64,000 nt of DNA from Rutidosis leptorrhynchoides (Eukaryota > Streptophyta > Magnoliopsida > Asterales > Asteraceae): positions 713,697,001 through 713,761,000 of the forward strand of contig NC_092333.1 of the NCBI RefSeq assembly GCF_046630445.1, in the 5' to 3' direction. Under the pieces are notes generated by a model. That model was not told where the DNA came from. It saw nothing but the letters and a program-made list of their open reading frames with translations, and searched no databases. Below, piece after piece: positions 36,881 to 48,194 of the stretch (the stretch's first letter is position 1; each line of letters starts with the position of its first letter). Position numbers and translations under genes: made by a program.

Positions 36881-36983
36881 CTTTCTATTTTTTATCTTCG
36901 ATCTTCACCCTTCCCGCGACTCCAAGCGTATATCCGTGGGTCACGGGATACCACTTGTTTAAAAAATTTTAGTAAAAAATACT

Positions 36984-37065
36984 CTTTAATTTGTATATGA
37001 CACCACTGAATTTAACCGCAGGACCTTTAATTTGTATATGACACCACTGAATTTAACCGCAGGAC
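36984..37065. repeat. Tandem duplication, 41-bp unit
   Basis: Two directly adjacent identical 41-bp copies start at 36,984 and 37,025 (ctttaatttgtatatgacac ...). A degenerate third follows near 37,100 (gaacaccactaaatttaact). Confidence 0.85.
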
Positions 37066-37484
37066 CCTATATATTTTTTAAATTTATAGTTTTTCTTTTA
37101 AATTGTTTAGAACACCACTAAATTTAACTACTCGAACACCATATATTTTTCGAGTTTTTAATTTTTTAAAGTATAACTACCATTAAAATAGAATTCAAAT
37201 ATAATTAATAGTGGAAAAAAATTTCTGAACCCCATTGCATTTTTATCCTGAAATCGCCACGGACCCTTCCCAATCTTTCATTTTCAGTGGTTGATGGTGA
37301 GGCACCCCACGACACTCACAACATTAAGCTCTCATAAGGCCAGAACACGTTGTTATTGCCACATCAACAACGTAATTTCCATTGTGCTTCTATAATGTGT
37401 AGTTTTACAATCTTTCTTTTATAACTTTTTTTATTATTTTATTTATAATATTATTATAATTTTTCCCCGTATTTACTATTACTA

Positions 37485-37745
37485 CTCACTCAGTCTCAAT
37501 TTTATAGTATCTTTTTCACTTTTCAAGTGTTTATTTATCAAATTTGACATAAAATATTTTTATATTTATTATTATTATTATTTGATGAAATTTATATGAA
37601 TGTATTGAACTTTAAATGTGTTATCATTCATAAATTTCATTAAATAATAGAGTATATAACACAAACAAAATACTTTAAGTCAAAGTTGTTAAAGAAAAAT
37701 TGAAAAGTCAAACACGAACTATTAAATTGAGACGCAAGGAGGGAG
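37485..37745. mobile_element. Stowaway-like MITE
   Basis: Left TIR ctcactcagtctcaatttta and right TIR attgagacgcaaggagggag are inverted, and TA flanks both sides. About 261 bp, with aaagtcaaagttg-type interior. Tc1/mariner-derived, non-autonomous. Confidence 0.75.
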
Positions 37746-38933
37746 TATTAATTAATAAAAGGATCCTATTAGTCTATTTAATTATTAAAGATTAAATTAT
37801 ATGTATATGATAGTTTAAAACGGAGTTATTGCCTATTTAGTTATCTTAGGCTCACTATCGTTAAAAAAATTTAATTGAAAACATATAGTTATGTACAACA
37901 AAAAATTTCTCGCAAACAACAGAGCACGTTGATACTTTTTTTGAAACGAAAAGATTATACTAAAAAAAACTTAGCAATGAGATAAGTAAATTACAAGGAA
38001 TACATAGACGAATGTAATCACGAAGTCCAATTTAAAAAGAACTTGTGATGCCTCAAAGTCCTAAAGAGCACGTTGATTGTGCTTGTTAAAATAAAACTAA
38101 GTTGTAATATTGTTTTCCTTAATTGGTTAGTTACTAAGCAAATATGTAATTTCACTTCTTCTTTCATACTCTACACTCAAGTTAGACCGTAGGTCGAGGT
38201 AAACAACGGGCCTCCATTGTTGTACGGCAACAGTCACAACGAGCTTTATGTGCCTGTTATAATGGTGATTGTGATTGTGATGTTGTAGGGGCGGACCACG
38301 GAGAACACAACGAGAGGGAGTAATTTTGAATAATCTGAATTTATCAATTATAATTTATCACATTACTCACAACACTTCACAACACCACAACACAACACAA
38401 TATTTACCACGGCGCCCTGTCATTGAACAACATTGCGCTGTCATTCGACAACAATGCAACATAAGCATAAATCTCTCTTAGAACTCCACAACAATTCTAT
38501 TTATCGTAACAAGTTGTCTTAATGTCCCATTTTTTCATTTTTTATATTTCCCTGTCCAGCTCTAACGAAGTGAGGCCAGTACTACTGCACTCGTTAACAT
38601 TCAGAAACAACCCTAAATTTGAGAAAAGAAAAATCAAATACAAATATAGATATGGTTGCAATCTTCATCTTTATATCCATAATAACTCCTATATAATGGC
38701 TTTATGCCATTATTTCATAATTTACACACTCATCTTCCCCCACCACCCAATCCAAGTTGCCACTTTATGTGTCCCTACTCTTCATACAACACACTTATTC
38801 ATCAACTACAATTTAAAACAACACTCTTTTAATCTAGCTTGATAAATAGCTTAGCTGCGAGCCTCTTTTTCCCACTTCCATTATACATACATTAACGTTA
38901 CACACACTCTTTTTTAATCATCCATCTATCAAA
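37746..38933. other. Intergenic and upstream region of the B-box gene
   Basis: No repeat was firmly identified up to 38,400. The last few hundred bases probably hold the promoter and leader of the B-box gene: ctatataatggc at about 38,690 could be a TATA box. A 106-codon frame at 38,522-38,842 has no domain and overlaps the promoter, so I do not call it a gene. Confidence 0.4.
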
Positions 38934-39703
38934 ATGAAAATCCAATGTGATGTTTGTCACGTAACCGAGGCCGATGTTTATTGTACCGCTGATGAAGCCT
39001 CACTTTGTTCTGCGTGTGACTATCGTGTTCACCATGCTAACAAACTTGCTTACAAACATCCGCGTTTTTCCCTTCTTAATCCTTCTTTTGAAGACTCCCC
39101 TCATTGCGATATTTGTCAGGTTCAATATTTATTCTAATTGCTATAGCTTTCTTGAATTACAATAAGCAGTTTGGAATAAACTCGTCATTCCAAACTGCTT
39201 ATTTTAATACTGTATAAAATAAGCATATAAGCACTTTTGACAAATGATATTTAAATTGATCAAAATTGCTTATATGATATATTGAAGATGCAATAGATAG
39301 AAGGTTTCCGATATGTTTATATTTGTTTATAACTTTTATTTTTGTAAAATATGCAGGAGAGGAGGGCTTTTTTGTTTTGCAAAGAAGATCGAGCGATTTT
39401 GTGTAAAGAATGTGACATTCCGATTCATACAGCAAACGAACACACGCAAAAACACACTCGTTTTCTACTAACGGGAGTTAAGCTATCGACATCTTTATCG
39501 TGTTATGATGAAACATGTCACCAAACGCCATCTTTATCAACTTCGAACGAAGGCTCAACGGATCAAAAAGGTTATTCAGTTAATATTGATTCAAATTCAA
39601 ATTGTAGTTTGAGCCACGAAGAAGGTAGAAGTGTTTCTGAGTATTTCATGGAAACATTCCCCTAATGGCATGTTGATGAGTTTCTTGATCCTTATAGTTA
39701 CGG
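38934..39703 (+). CDS. Double B-box zinc-finger protein, C-terminally truncated
   Basis: Exon 1 (38,934-39,119) and exon 2 (from 39,357) join in phase 0 across a GT-AG intron (39,120-39,356), giving a 164-aa product that ends at TAA 39,663-39,665. B-box 1 is residues 5-42 (CDVC...CSACDYRVHHANKLAYKH) and B-box 2 is about 58-97 (CDICQERRAFLFCKEDRAILCKECDIPIHTANEHTQKH). All zinc-binding Cys/His/Asp positions appear present. The two-box layout and HTRFLLTGVKLS after box 2 match group IV BBX proteins (BBX20-25 type), nuclear light-signalling regulators usually 240-330 aa long. After the stop the same frame reads WHVDEFLDPYSYG and meets a donor-like GGTATGT at 39,702, so the ancestral exon ran further. 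No third exon was found. It could be a pseudogene or a short two-B-box competitor; expression is unknown. The feature end marks the apparent end of old exon 2. Confidence 0.82.
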
Positions 39704-41122
39704 TATGTTTTAACAACTTTCTAAACATGGTAATTATAGTTTGTGAGAAGTACTATTTACACCCTTATAGTTTGGCTATATGGCTCATATTTTATTACAT
39801 ACGGAGTAACTTTTACTGCTATAGATCGAGAAAGTATTACGCCATTACGGAGTAGCATTTTTTTATTATAGAACTAAAATATAGAATATTAAGTATGATT
39901 GCACTTACTTATACTACTGCAGTATCATTTAATCACCAAGTACATCATTATTAAGTAATGAAAAAGACCCAAAACCAAAGAAATAGGAGGTAATCGTTAA
40001 ATTGTTACGGAGTATTTTTATTTTTGGTTATACACTCTTAACTGTGTTTTAAAATGTTGTACAATATAATGTTTGAAATAATATTTAGAGGTGTTAATCA
40101 TAGATAATGGTGTAAAGATACTCATCACCCCGAAGAAAACAAGAACTAGGAATCACATTTAAACGGCCAAAACAAATGCATGTAATTCATTTGCGGCTCA
40201 TCGATGATTGATTTAAAAAGTAGGATGATTACGTGAATGATTGTGAATACAAGTACTAAACATAGTGAATTATATGTGTAGCCTGTAAATTTGGATGTAT
40301 TCATTAAAAATTTGTACTTTAATATGCATAACTTAAATAAGCTTGCAAAAATTAAAGTGATGACGAGTTTATATATCATTGTCTTTAAAAATAAAATGTC
40401 TTCATATTAAATTTTTTATTATGTTTTTATATGTATGTAGTTTCGTTTTCGAATAATGTACTCTATGATTTATGAATACATTCTTTTGTATAACACGTCT
40501 TATTTCGTATTGGTGGACAGGCTTATGACAAAAGCATGCGTATATATTGCTATTTATGGCATATGATCGTGACAACCATGCCACCTTTAGGTTGTTAATT
40601 AATGGTCACAAGATATGGACATTTGTGTAAATTCATCATCAACATTTTGTCAAAGTGAATCATCATGAAGACCAAATACCAAAGTTTGTTTTTTTAATCT
40701 TCATTATTCATAAAGACTTGTAATTTGCAAATTTCCACTTTGCCCTCTTTATTCTCTGATGTAGAGAGTATAAGAGTTTAGTTGGAGGTATGCTTGTTTT
40801 TTTCTTTCTTATGCGGTTTGGGTATAGGTTGGTTTCTTTATATGTGGGGATTCATTTTGTTTTAATTGTTAATTTCTTTTATTGCTTCTTCTTTGTTGAT
40901 TTTTTTTCCATTAAAGAATAAATAAAGTAATTAATAATTAATAAATATGAATTTAACAACAATTGTTTTCTCTTTAATTAGTTGTTATTATTTTTTTTTT
41001 CTTTTTTGAATCGGGATTATATAGTAACGAAACTATAAACTTGCAAGCAAATACATCGAACATATATAGCAAACAAGCATACCAGAAACCAATTATGATC
41101 TAAATACATCGAACATATCCAG
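39704..41122. other. Intergenic region after the B-box gene
   Basis: AT-rich, with no gene and no third B-box exon visible. A short direct repeat (aaatacatcgaacatat, then agcaaa) occurs at 41,050 and 41,103. Confidence 0.45.
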
Positions 41123-41482
41123 CAAAAAAGGCGAGAACTGCGAGAACTTTTTTAATTTTATAGTTTTTATACATTTAAATGCAACAAATTACATGCACAT
41201 GTCAATTTATACTCATATAATTAACAAACATATATTCATTACCACATATCAGATGGTAAATTGTTATTTATATGAAATGTTCAAATGTTACAGAAACAAA
41301 TATGCCTATGTGAACAGGAAACTATATATTTAATTATATAGGTAAAATTTAAGTTTTTCCAGACTATTTTATGTTCATTCTTACTCTCCATCAATACTTA
41401 TGAGTGACTCGATTTACTCACGTGTGAAAATCTTTGTAAATTAAAAGTTCTCTCAGTTCTTATAGTTCTCGTTTGAACTTTT

Positions 41483-41485
<3 letters not shown>
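41123..41485. mobile_element. R1 element, copy a (TIR element beside a TA array)
   Basis: Subterminal motifs gcgagaactgcgagaac (left) and the inverse ctcagttcttatagttctcg (right) mark a TIR element of about 360 bp. Its interior is the reverse complement of R1 copy b (42,527-42,922). The left outer end is shorter than in copy b. A TA array begins directly at its right end. Confidence 0.6.

Positions 41486-41561
<76 letters not shown>
41486..41561. repeat. (TA)n microsatellite
   Basis: Pure TA array between R1 copy a and R2 copy a. Confidence 0.95.
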
Positions 41562-41562
<1 letters not shown>

Positions 41563-41565
<3 letters not shown>

Positions 41566-42453
41566 TAGGATCAAGGGGGAAGTAACCAATCGGAGAAAGT
41601 AAATTTTTTTTTTTTCGATTTTTGAAAATACTTTGTTCACAAACATTATAGATTGGATAAAAATATGAACATTTAATAAAGACACTTTGTGATAAATGTT
41701 TTTATTTTGGCAGAAAAACGCTCGAAAAATTAATATATAACAATTATCGTGTTTTTCGAGTGTATGTTGAGGTTTTAGATATTAGGGTTTATAGGGTTTA
41801 GATATATGGGTTTAGAAATTTAGAGTTTAGGGTTTAGATTTAGGATTTAGATTGAGGATTTAACACGAACGGTTAAGAGTTTAGAGTTTAGTGTTTAGGA
41901 TTTTGGGTTTAGGGTTTAGGGACTAAACCCAAAACATTAAACCCTAAACCGTAAACTCTAAATAGGGCTAAATTTTACTTCACAAAATATGAAGAAAAAA
42001 AACGTTAACTTGTTCACGATCAATATTATCTTGAATGTTATTTTTGTCGATCGTTTTCACGCCTAAATAATACTCCCTCCGTCCCAAAATAAATGTCCTG
42101 TTTGACTTTTGAAAGTCAATCTTTTAAGTTTTGACTTCAAATATTTTATGGTTTTTTATATATTATTTTTGATAAAAATTATATGAATAGATTAATTTTT
42201 TAATTGTGTTTTCATTGGTATAACTTTCATAAATTATATATAATACAAAGAAAGGTATTTAAAGTCAAAGTTGACGAAGAAAGACTCAAAAAGTCAAACC
42301 AGGACATTTATTTTTGGGACAGAGGAAATAACATTCATCACGAAGTGTCTTTTTTAAATGTTCATATTTTCGTGTGATCTTGATGCATGAAAAAAAAAAT
42401 TAAAAAAATGAAGAAAAAAAATTGCTTCCCCCTGATTGGTTACTTCCTCATTG

Positions 42454-42462
<9 letters not shown>
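41563..42462. mobile_element. R2 element, copy a (TIRs, telomere-like interior, nested Stowaway)
   Basis: Left end ggtaggatcaagggggaagt with aaccaatcgg; right end is its imperfect reverse complement (gattggttacttcctc, then ttgatcatgcc). (TA)n arrays sit on both outer sides. The interior has degenerate tttaggg repeats (about 41,770-41,925) and then cccaaaa/accctaaacc in the opposite orientation. A Stowaway MITE lies inside at 42,073-42,328. The copy at 45,403-46,068 aligns throughout apart from this MITE. Confidence 0.7.
42073..42328. mobile_element. Stowaway MITE nested in R2 copy a
   Basis: TIRs ctccctccgtcccaaaataa and (reversed) attttgggacagaggaaa, 256 bp, with TA on both sides. The second R2 copy has the uninterrupted sequence with one TA, giving the empty site. 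Confidence 0.9.

Positions 42463-42526
<64 letters not shown>
42463..42526. repeat. (TA)n microsatellite
   Basis: Pure TA array between R2 copy a and R1 copy b. Confidence 0.95.
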
Positions 42527-42529
<3 letters not shown>

Positions 42530-42919
42530 AAAAGTTCAAACGAGAATCACACAAAAGGCGAGAACTGCGACAACTTTTATTTTACAAAGATTTTCACATG
42601 TGAGTAGATTGAATCACCCATCATCATTGATGGAGAGTAAAAATGAACATAAAATAGTTCGAAAAAATTTAAATTTTACCTATGTAATCAAATATATATA
42701 GTTTCCCGTTCACAAGTGCATATTTCTTTGTGTAACATGTGAACATTTCATATAATTAACAATTTAACATGTAATTTGTGGTAATAAACATATGTTTGTT
42801 AATAATATGAGCATTAATTAACATTTTCATATAATTTGTTGCATTTAAATGCATAAAAACTATGAAATTAAAAGGTTCTCGCAGTTCTTGCCCTTTTTGT
42901 GGTTCTCGTTTGAACTTGC

Positions 42920-42922
<3 letters not shown>
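42527..42922. mobile_element. R1 element, copy b (inverted relative to copy a)
   Basis: Both ends carry an approximately 45-bp inverted repeat: gttcaaacgagaa, an A-rich spacer, then gcgagaactgcga. (TA)n lies directly at both outer sides (42,463-42,526 and 42,923-42,958). The interior aligns inverted to copy a (catgtgagta, gatggagagtaa, gaacataaaatag). Confidence 0.65.
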
Positions 42923-42959
<37 letters not shown>

Positions 42960-43070
42960 TTTTCATTCACTTAGAAAAAATAATTATAATTATTAAATGT
43001 TATTAAACTTTCTAATTTACTCTTATTTATTATTTTCACTCGTTTATTTATTAAAAAATAATTCAAAAAA

Positions 43071-44373
43071 GATAAAATTTCATTCTTCGTCCCTGATGTT
43101 TACATCAAATTTGATCTCTCGTCCTTTTTTTTTTGTGTGCATCTCTCGTCCCTAATGTATCACAATTATACATCTCTCGTCCTTTCGTTCATTTTCTGTC
43201 TATTTCAACCGTTAAATGCAATCATGTAGCCAAGCACGTGAGGGTAGTTTGGTCATTTTATCTTCTTTTTAATTTTACTCTTTTCTATTAAAGAGTACTT
43301 TTACTATAGCACTTGATACAAGTTTCCAAATAACATTTGTCTTCCTCACTTTCCAGATCTACAATCCACCATCATCAAGTGAAGTCACGAAGACACAATC
43401 TCACAAAATTTACAAAAATCAAAATTGATATATACAAAATCATCTAGCTTTTTAACATACCATTGTTCTTTGAAAACATATTTAAGAGAATAAGGTACTA
43501 TCTCGCTACATTTTAATCAAATATAAATAAATTGACTTTTGCAAAAGGAAAATTGACACCGATTTTCAGATCAAAATTAGAAAATATAATAATCGCTACA
43601 TTTAAATTGAATTAACAAACCTTCATATATCAGTGTGCTATTAAGATATTGGTAATGGTAACTAGTAATTTGGGTACTTTTTATCTCTATTCAAATAACA
43701 TTAAATATAATTATTAGCAAAAATCCTAATTAGTCAAATATCTTAACAAAATATTATGATATTACAGAGGTACAAATTAATTATAAGAAGTTATAAAATT
43801 TATATACCCTAAGAATCCAGTAATGATCGTGGCTAAAATCTGATTATTCAGCGGAATCTTCGTGAGGACATCGGAATCGTCGTGTTGCTTTGGAGTTGCC
43901 GTTGTGACAAGGATTGGTTACGTAAGAATCGTATTGATCTAAAATATCAAAGTGGTGAATGAACGGAATTGGTAATTTCACACTAATAGAAAGTGATCAT
44001 TATTTGATAATAAAAAACAGAATTTTTTTTGTCAGATACTTGGTGTTTTTTGATAAAGATGAAAGAGATTCGGATGATAGAGTTAAGATTTGGCTGAAGT
44101 TTTTGGATAAAAGTCAAACACAAACATGTGTTGGGACGATGAACGGAGGGTGAAAAGATAAATAGATAATAAAGAAAAAATAAAAAATAAAAAAGACTAA
44201 AATACCCTCACATGCTCATCACGTGATTGAAAGTAACGACTGAAACTGACAGAGAATAGACGGAGGGACGAGGAATGTAGAACGTCCAAATATTAGGGAC
44301 GAGGGATGCACACAAAAAAGGATGAGGAGTCAAATTTGATGTAAACATCAGGGACGAGGAATGAAATTTTGTC
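43071..44373. mobile_element. MULE-like non-autonomous element with about 170-bp TIRs
   Basis: The left end (gataaaatttcattcttcgt, gatgtttacatcaaatttga, tctctcgtcc repeats, cacgtgagggta) reappears inverted at 44,190-44,373 (taccctcaca, cacgtgattg, gacgagggatgcacac, gatgtaaacatcaggg). Long TIRs suggest a Mutator-like element, but I could not define the expected 9-bp TSD. The interior has no transposase. Confidence 0.6.
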
Positions 44374-44405
44374 AAAAAAATATGCCATAAAATATAAGGA
44401 CATAA

Positions 44406-44723
44406 GACCACCCCCTATGGTTAGTTACCCGGCCATTACCCGCTCATTACCCGTAACTAACCATAGACACCACTTAGTTACCCGCGTTAGTTATCCGCTT
44501 TCATCATAGATTTAACGGAAGAGTTATAGGAATTGAGGGTCCCAGTGCTTTTTATTGTTGAACTTAATGCTTTATTGCTTGTACGTTGTATATTAAGAGG
44601 AGTATTGTTTTAGCCATGATAGGGAGTGTTTAGTTATGAGTTAGTTATAGGATATTGGTGTTGATGTGGCGCTGATGTGGAAGGTTAAGAGGATGAATAG
44701 TTTAGTTACGATAGGGAGTGGCC
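44406..44723. mobile_element. Tourist-like MITE (PIF/Harbinger type)
   Basis: Ends gaccaccccctatgg and (reverse complement) ggccactccctatcg with gttagttac-type continuation. TAA stands on both sides (44,403-44,405 and 44,724-44,726), the TSD type of PIF/Harbinger. Length 318 bp. Confidence 0.65.
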
Positions 44724-44733
44724 TAATTGATAC

Positions 44734-44985
44734 TACTCCCTCCGTCTCAATTTAATAGTCTACAGACAAAAAAACACAGTTTAAGAAAAGTGATTGTCAC
44801 GTGTACTTTTTTGTCTACTTTTTAGTTTTATCTCTTACTTTTTACCTCCATTTTTGTCTTACTTAGATAAAGCAAGGGTGTAAAGATACTTTAACCAATT
44901 ATTCTTATCTATTTATAAAAGTGAACTATTAATTTGGGACATATCAAAAAGCAAATATGGACTATTAATATAGGACGGATGAGTG
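44734..44985. mobile_element. Stowaway-like MITE
   Basis: Left ctccctccgtctcaatttaa with tagtct; right end ggactattaatataggacgg atg is its diverged inverse. The left TA is present; the right boundary is approximate. Confidence 0.6.
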
Positions 44986-45366
44986 CTATTTATCAAAGCT
45001 CTCTTAAATTCATAAAATTGACAACTATTTATACATTATATAAAACGCGTGACAATAATTATACGTGTCAACTCCTGATTAATTATTTTCACGTGTCAAC
45101 TACTCCTTTATTCCTACCACATGTCAGTCTATCATTTATTTTCATTTATTAATTAAATTATTACATTTCTTAATTTAATTTAATATACAGATTTATCACC
45201 TAAAATATCATATTATATTATCATATAATATTATATTAATATTAACAACGATAGATGTTATAATTATATCAATAATATTATATACTATATTATTATTATG
45301 AAATTCTTTTAAATGATCATATATAATATTGTTTAAAACGACACATTGATTTAATATAAGTATTGA

Positions 45367-45402
<36 letters not shown>

Positions 45403-45405
<3 letters not shown>

Positions 45406-46066
45406 GTAGGATCAAGAGGGAAGTAACCAATCGGGAGGAAGCAAAAACTTTTTTTTTCTTTTTTTGAAAAAACTTTGTTCACGAACATTATAGATGGGAT
45501 GAAAATATGAACATTTAGTAGAGACACTTTGTGATAAATGTTTTTATTTTGGCGGAAAAACGCTCGAAGAAGTAATATATGACAATTATCGTGTTTTTCA
45601 AGCGTATGTTGAGGTTTTAGCTATTGGGGTTTAGATATTAGGGTTTAGATATTAGGGTTTATAGGGTTTAGATATTAGGGTTTAGAAATTTAGGGTTTAG
45701 GGTTTAGATTTAGGATTTAGATTGAGTTTTTAACACGAACGGTTTAGAGTTTTGGGTTTAGGGTTTTGGGTTTGGTGTTTTGGATTTATGGAATAAACCT
45801 AAAACACCAAACCCTAAACCCTAAACTCTAAATCGGGCTAAATTTTACTTCACAAAACATGAAAAAAAAAAAGTTCATATTCTTCACGAACAATATTATC
45901 TTGAATGTTATTTTTGTCGATCGTTTTTCTGCCTAAATAATAACATTCATCGCGGAGTGTCTCTTCTAAATGTTCATATTTTCGTGTGATCTTGATGCCG
46001 GAAAAAAAATTCCAAAAAAAAAATTTTGCTTCCCCCGATTGTTTACTTCCCCATTGATCATGCCCC

Positions 46067-46068
<2 letters not shown>
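45403..46068. mobile_element. R2 element, copy b
   Basis: Ends ggtaggatcaagagggaagt and (reverse) ttccccattgatcatgcc are inverted repeats as in copy a. TA arrays flank both sides (about 45,374-45,401 and 46,069-46,139). The interior holds degenerate ttagggt arrays at about 45,620-45,780 followed by aaccctaaaccctaaactc at about 45,808-45,830. It has no coding capacity. Confidence 0.7.

Positions 46069-46139
<71 letters not shown>
46069..46139. repeat. (TA)n microsatellite
   Basis: Pure TA array right of R2 copy b. The Ile-Tyr ORFs across it are artefacts. Confidence 0.95.
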
Positions 46140-46141
<2 letters not shown>

Positions 46142-46699
46142 TCATAAAAACCATTTACAATATTTTTATTGTAATAAAAATTATAAAATAGATATTACTT
46201 TTTTAAAATTATAATATTATTTATGAATGATATATAATATAATATAAAATTAATTTACAATTTGCGCATAAATTTAAAAATTTACGTTAATATAATATTT
46301 CTAGAATATTATATAAAACACAGGCTCATATTTATCAATTTAAGTTAAAATGGTTATTTGATAATCTTTATAGATATTTAGATGTATGTGTGTCCTGTTT
46401 CGTTTTGAGATTTTGAAATAATGAAATTAGTATGTATTAAAAACATATACGATTAGAGATATACATAAAATATTATTTTTAATGATCGATTTTAAACAAC
46501 TTTTTAGAGGCTCGTGTTTGGTGTTTATCGATCATTTGTCAATCGAAGTTAAAATGATTCCAACATACGGGCTCATAATCTATGTGTTAGTATTCAATAT
46601 TGTTTTCGGCACAAATGTTATCAATAATAAAAGATTTTTTATTGTAATTATAATATACATTTGATAAATATCAATATTAATGTTATCGACTACTAATTT

Positions 46700-46737
46700 A
46701 TATAAATATCGTGCAACGCACGGGTTCATAAAACTAG
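46700..46737 (+). mobile_element. Helitron 3' terminus
   Basis: Hairpin cgtgcaacgcacg (46,710-46,722) followed 11 bases later by ctag and then t is a standard Helitron 3' end. The TC start was not located; the element would lie to the left, up to the TA array at 46,139 or beyond. Confidence 0.6.
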
Positions 46738-47540
46738 TTTATTATAGTTAACATAAATCAATTAAGCAAAGATGGGACTAAAAATGCCGATCTAGAAACA
46801 AAATTAATTATGAATTATTATTGTTATTTCAATTCTTATACAAAAAATAATAATTCAAGTTAATAGTATCTTTGCTTTCTTTTATATATTTTCAAACAAA
46901 ATATAAGGTTAAAATCAAAGTATCCTATTCTTTAAAAAAATAAAAGCAACTTAGCTTAGATGGTCACATACAAAATGTGTGTTACCTTATACTAAAAGAT
47001 AATTCAAGTGAATAGTATTTTTACGTTTTTAAAAAAATGTAGTCCTTAACGTTTAAAAACTTAAATATGATATGCTTAAACAAACTTTAAAAACTTAAAT
47101 ATTAGCTATTACTTTGAAATTAACTATTACGTTGTATCTAATTGAACACATTTTCAAAATTTAAAATGGTACACTTAAACGTTAGTATAAGAGCTACATT
47201 TAACATCTACCTATAAATGTTACAGTGATAACTAATTGATTGACTATTAGCTATTACGGTCAACTAAATATGTTATGCTTAAACTTAAATATGACATGCT
47301 TAAACGTAGTCCTAACTCCTAAGAGTAGTCTGGTACAATTAACGATTATGTTCAGTTAGCTATTACGTAGTACTTTGTAATTAATACAATATAATTTTAA
47401 AACTTAAATATGCCATTCCTGTAATATTTTCAGTAATAACTAATTGATTGACACAAATTGTTTTATGGCAATTCTCTTACATGGTCACCTCTTGCTCTTC
47501 CACCACGGACTGCCATGGTCTAGGGCGGATCTATGAAGGG

Positions 47541-48186
47541 TAGGGATGGCAATGGATACCCGATCCAGTGAATATCCATCCGATCCACCCGATTATTCGT
47601 GGATATGGACGATCTAAGTGGATATGGATATGGATGTGGATGAAAAAATTTTATCCATGGATGAACCCGCTTTCACCCGAAATAACTAAATATATAAATT
47701 TATCACCCAAATTAGTATCATTTATGTAGTGATATTTCATTAATTATATTCATATTCATCTTTCTTTATATTTTTTCTAAAATATACTGTAACTTTTTTC
47801 TTATATTTTGTTTTGTTTAAATAATCAAATGTATTTGTCGTACTTTTGTGGTTCAAATGTGATTCCATGTAACTAAAAGTAAGCAACTTACATGTCGATA
47901 TCTTTACACGTTTAATAGGTTATCTATTAAATATTTGTTATATAGATTAGTAAAATGTGACTTTCGGTCGCATAAACTATTAAAAATATTACTTTTGATC
48001 GTATATAGTGAACCACCGCTTATAATTGTTAAAAGTAAAATAAATTTAAACGGATATGGATAATTATCCATTAACCCGCTTCACCCGACGGATATGGATA
48101 TGGATGGATGAAAAGTAAAAAAAATAAATGGATATGGATATGGATACGGCCTCACCCGATCCATATCCGATCCATTGCCATCCCTA
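47541..48186. mobile_element. hAT-like MITE with GGATAT repeats
   Basis: tagggatggcaatggat at the left and its inverse atccattgccatcccta at the right. TSD atgaaggg/atgaagag (47,533-47,540 and 48,187-48,194) is 8 bp with one mismatch. Subterminal regions are full of ggatatggat and cacccga motifs. Length 646 bp; no ORF. Confidence 0.75.
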
Positions 48187-48194
48187 ATGAAGAG

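Noticed and set aside
37000-37150. CRISPR-like or satellite array
   Set aside because: Only two exact 41-bp copies without spacers: a simple tandem duplication.
38522-38842. 106-codon ORF upstream of the B-box gene
   Set aside because: No domain, and it overlaps the likely promoter and leader.
43959-44153. 64-codon ORF in the MULE-like element
   Set aside because: Too short, with no transposase motif.
45966-46214. ORFs rich in Ile-Tyr repeats (also at 41,485-41,685 and 62,190-62,492)
   Set aside because: They are translations of (TA)n microsatellites.
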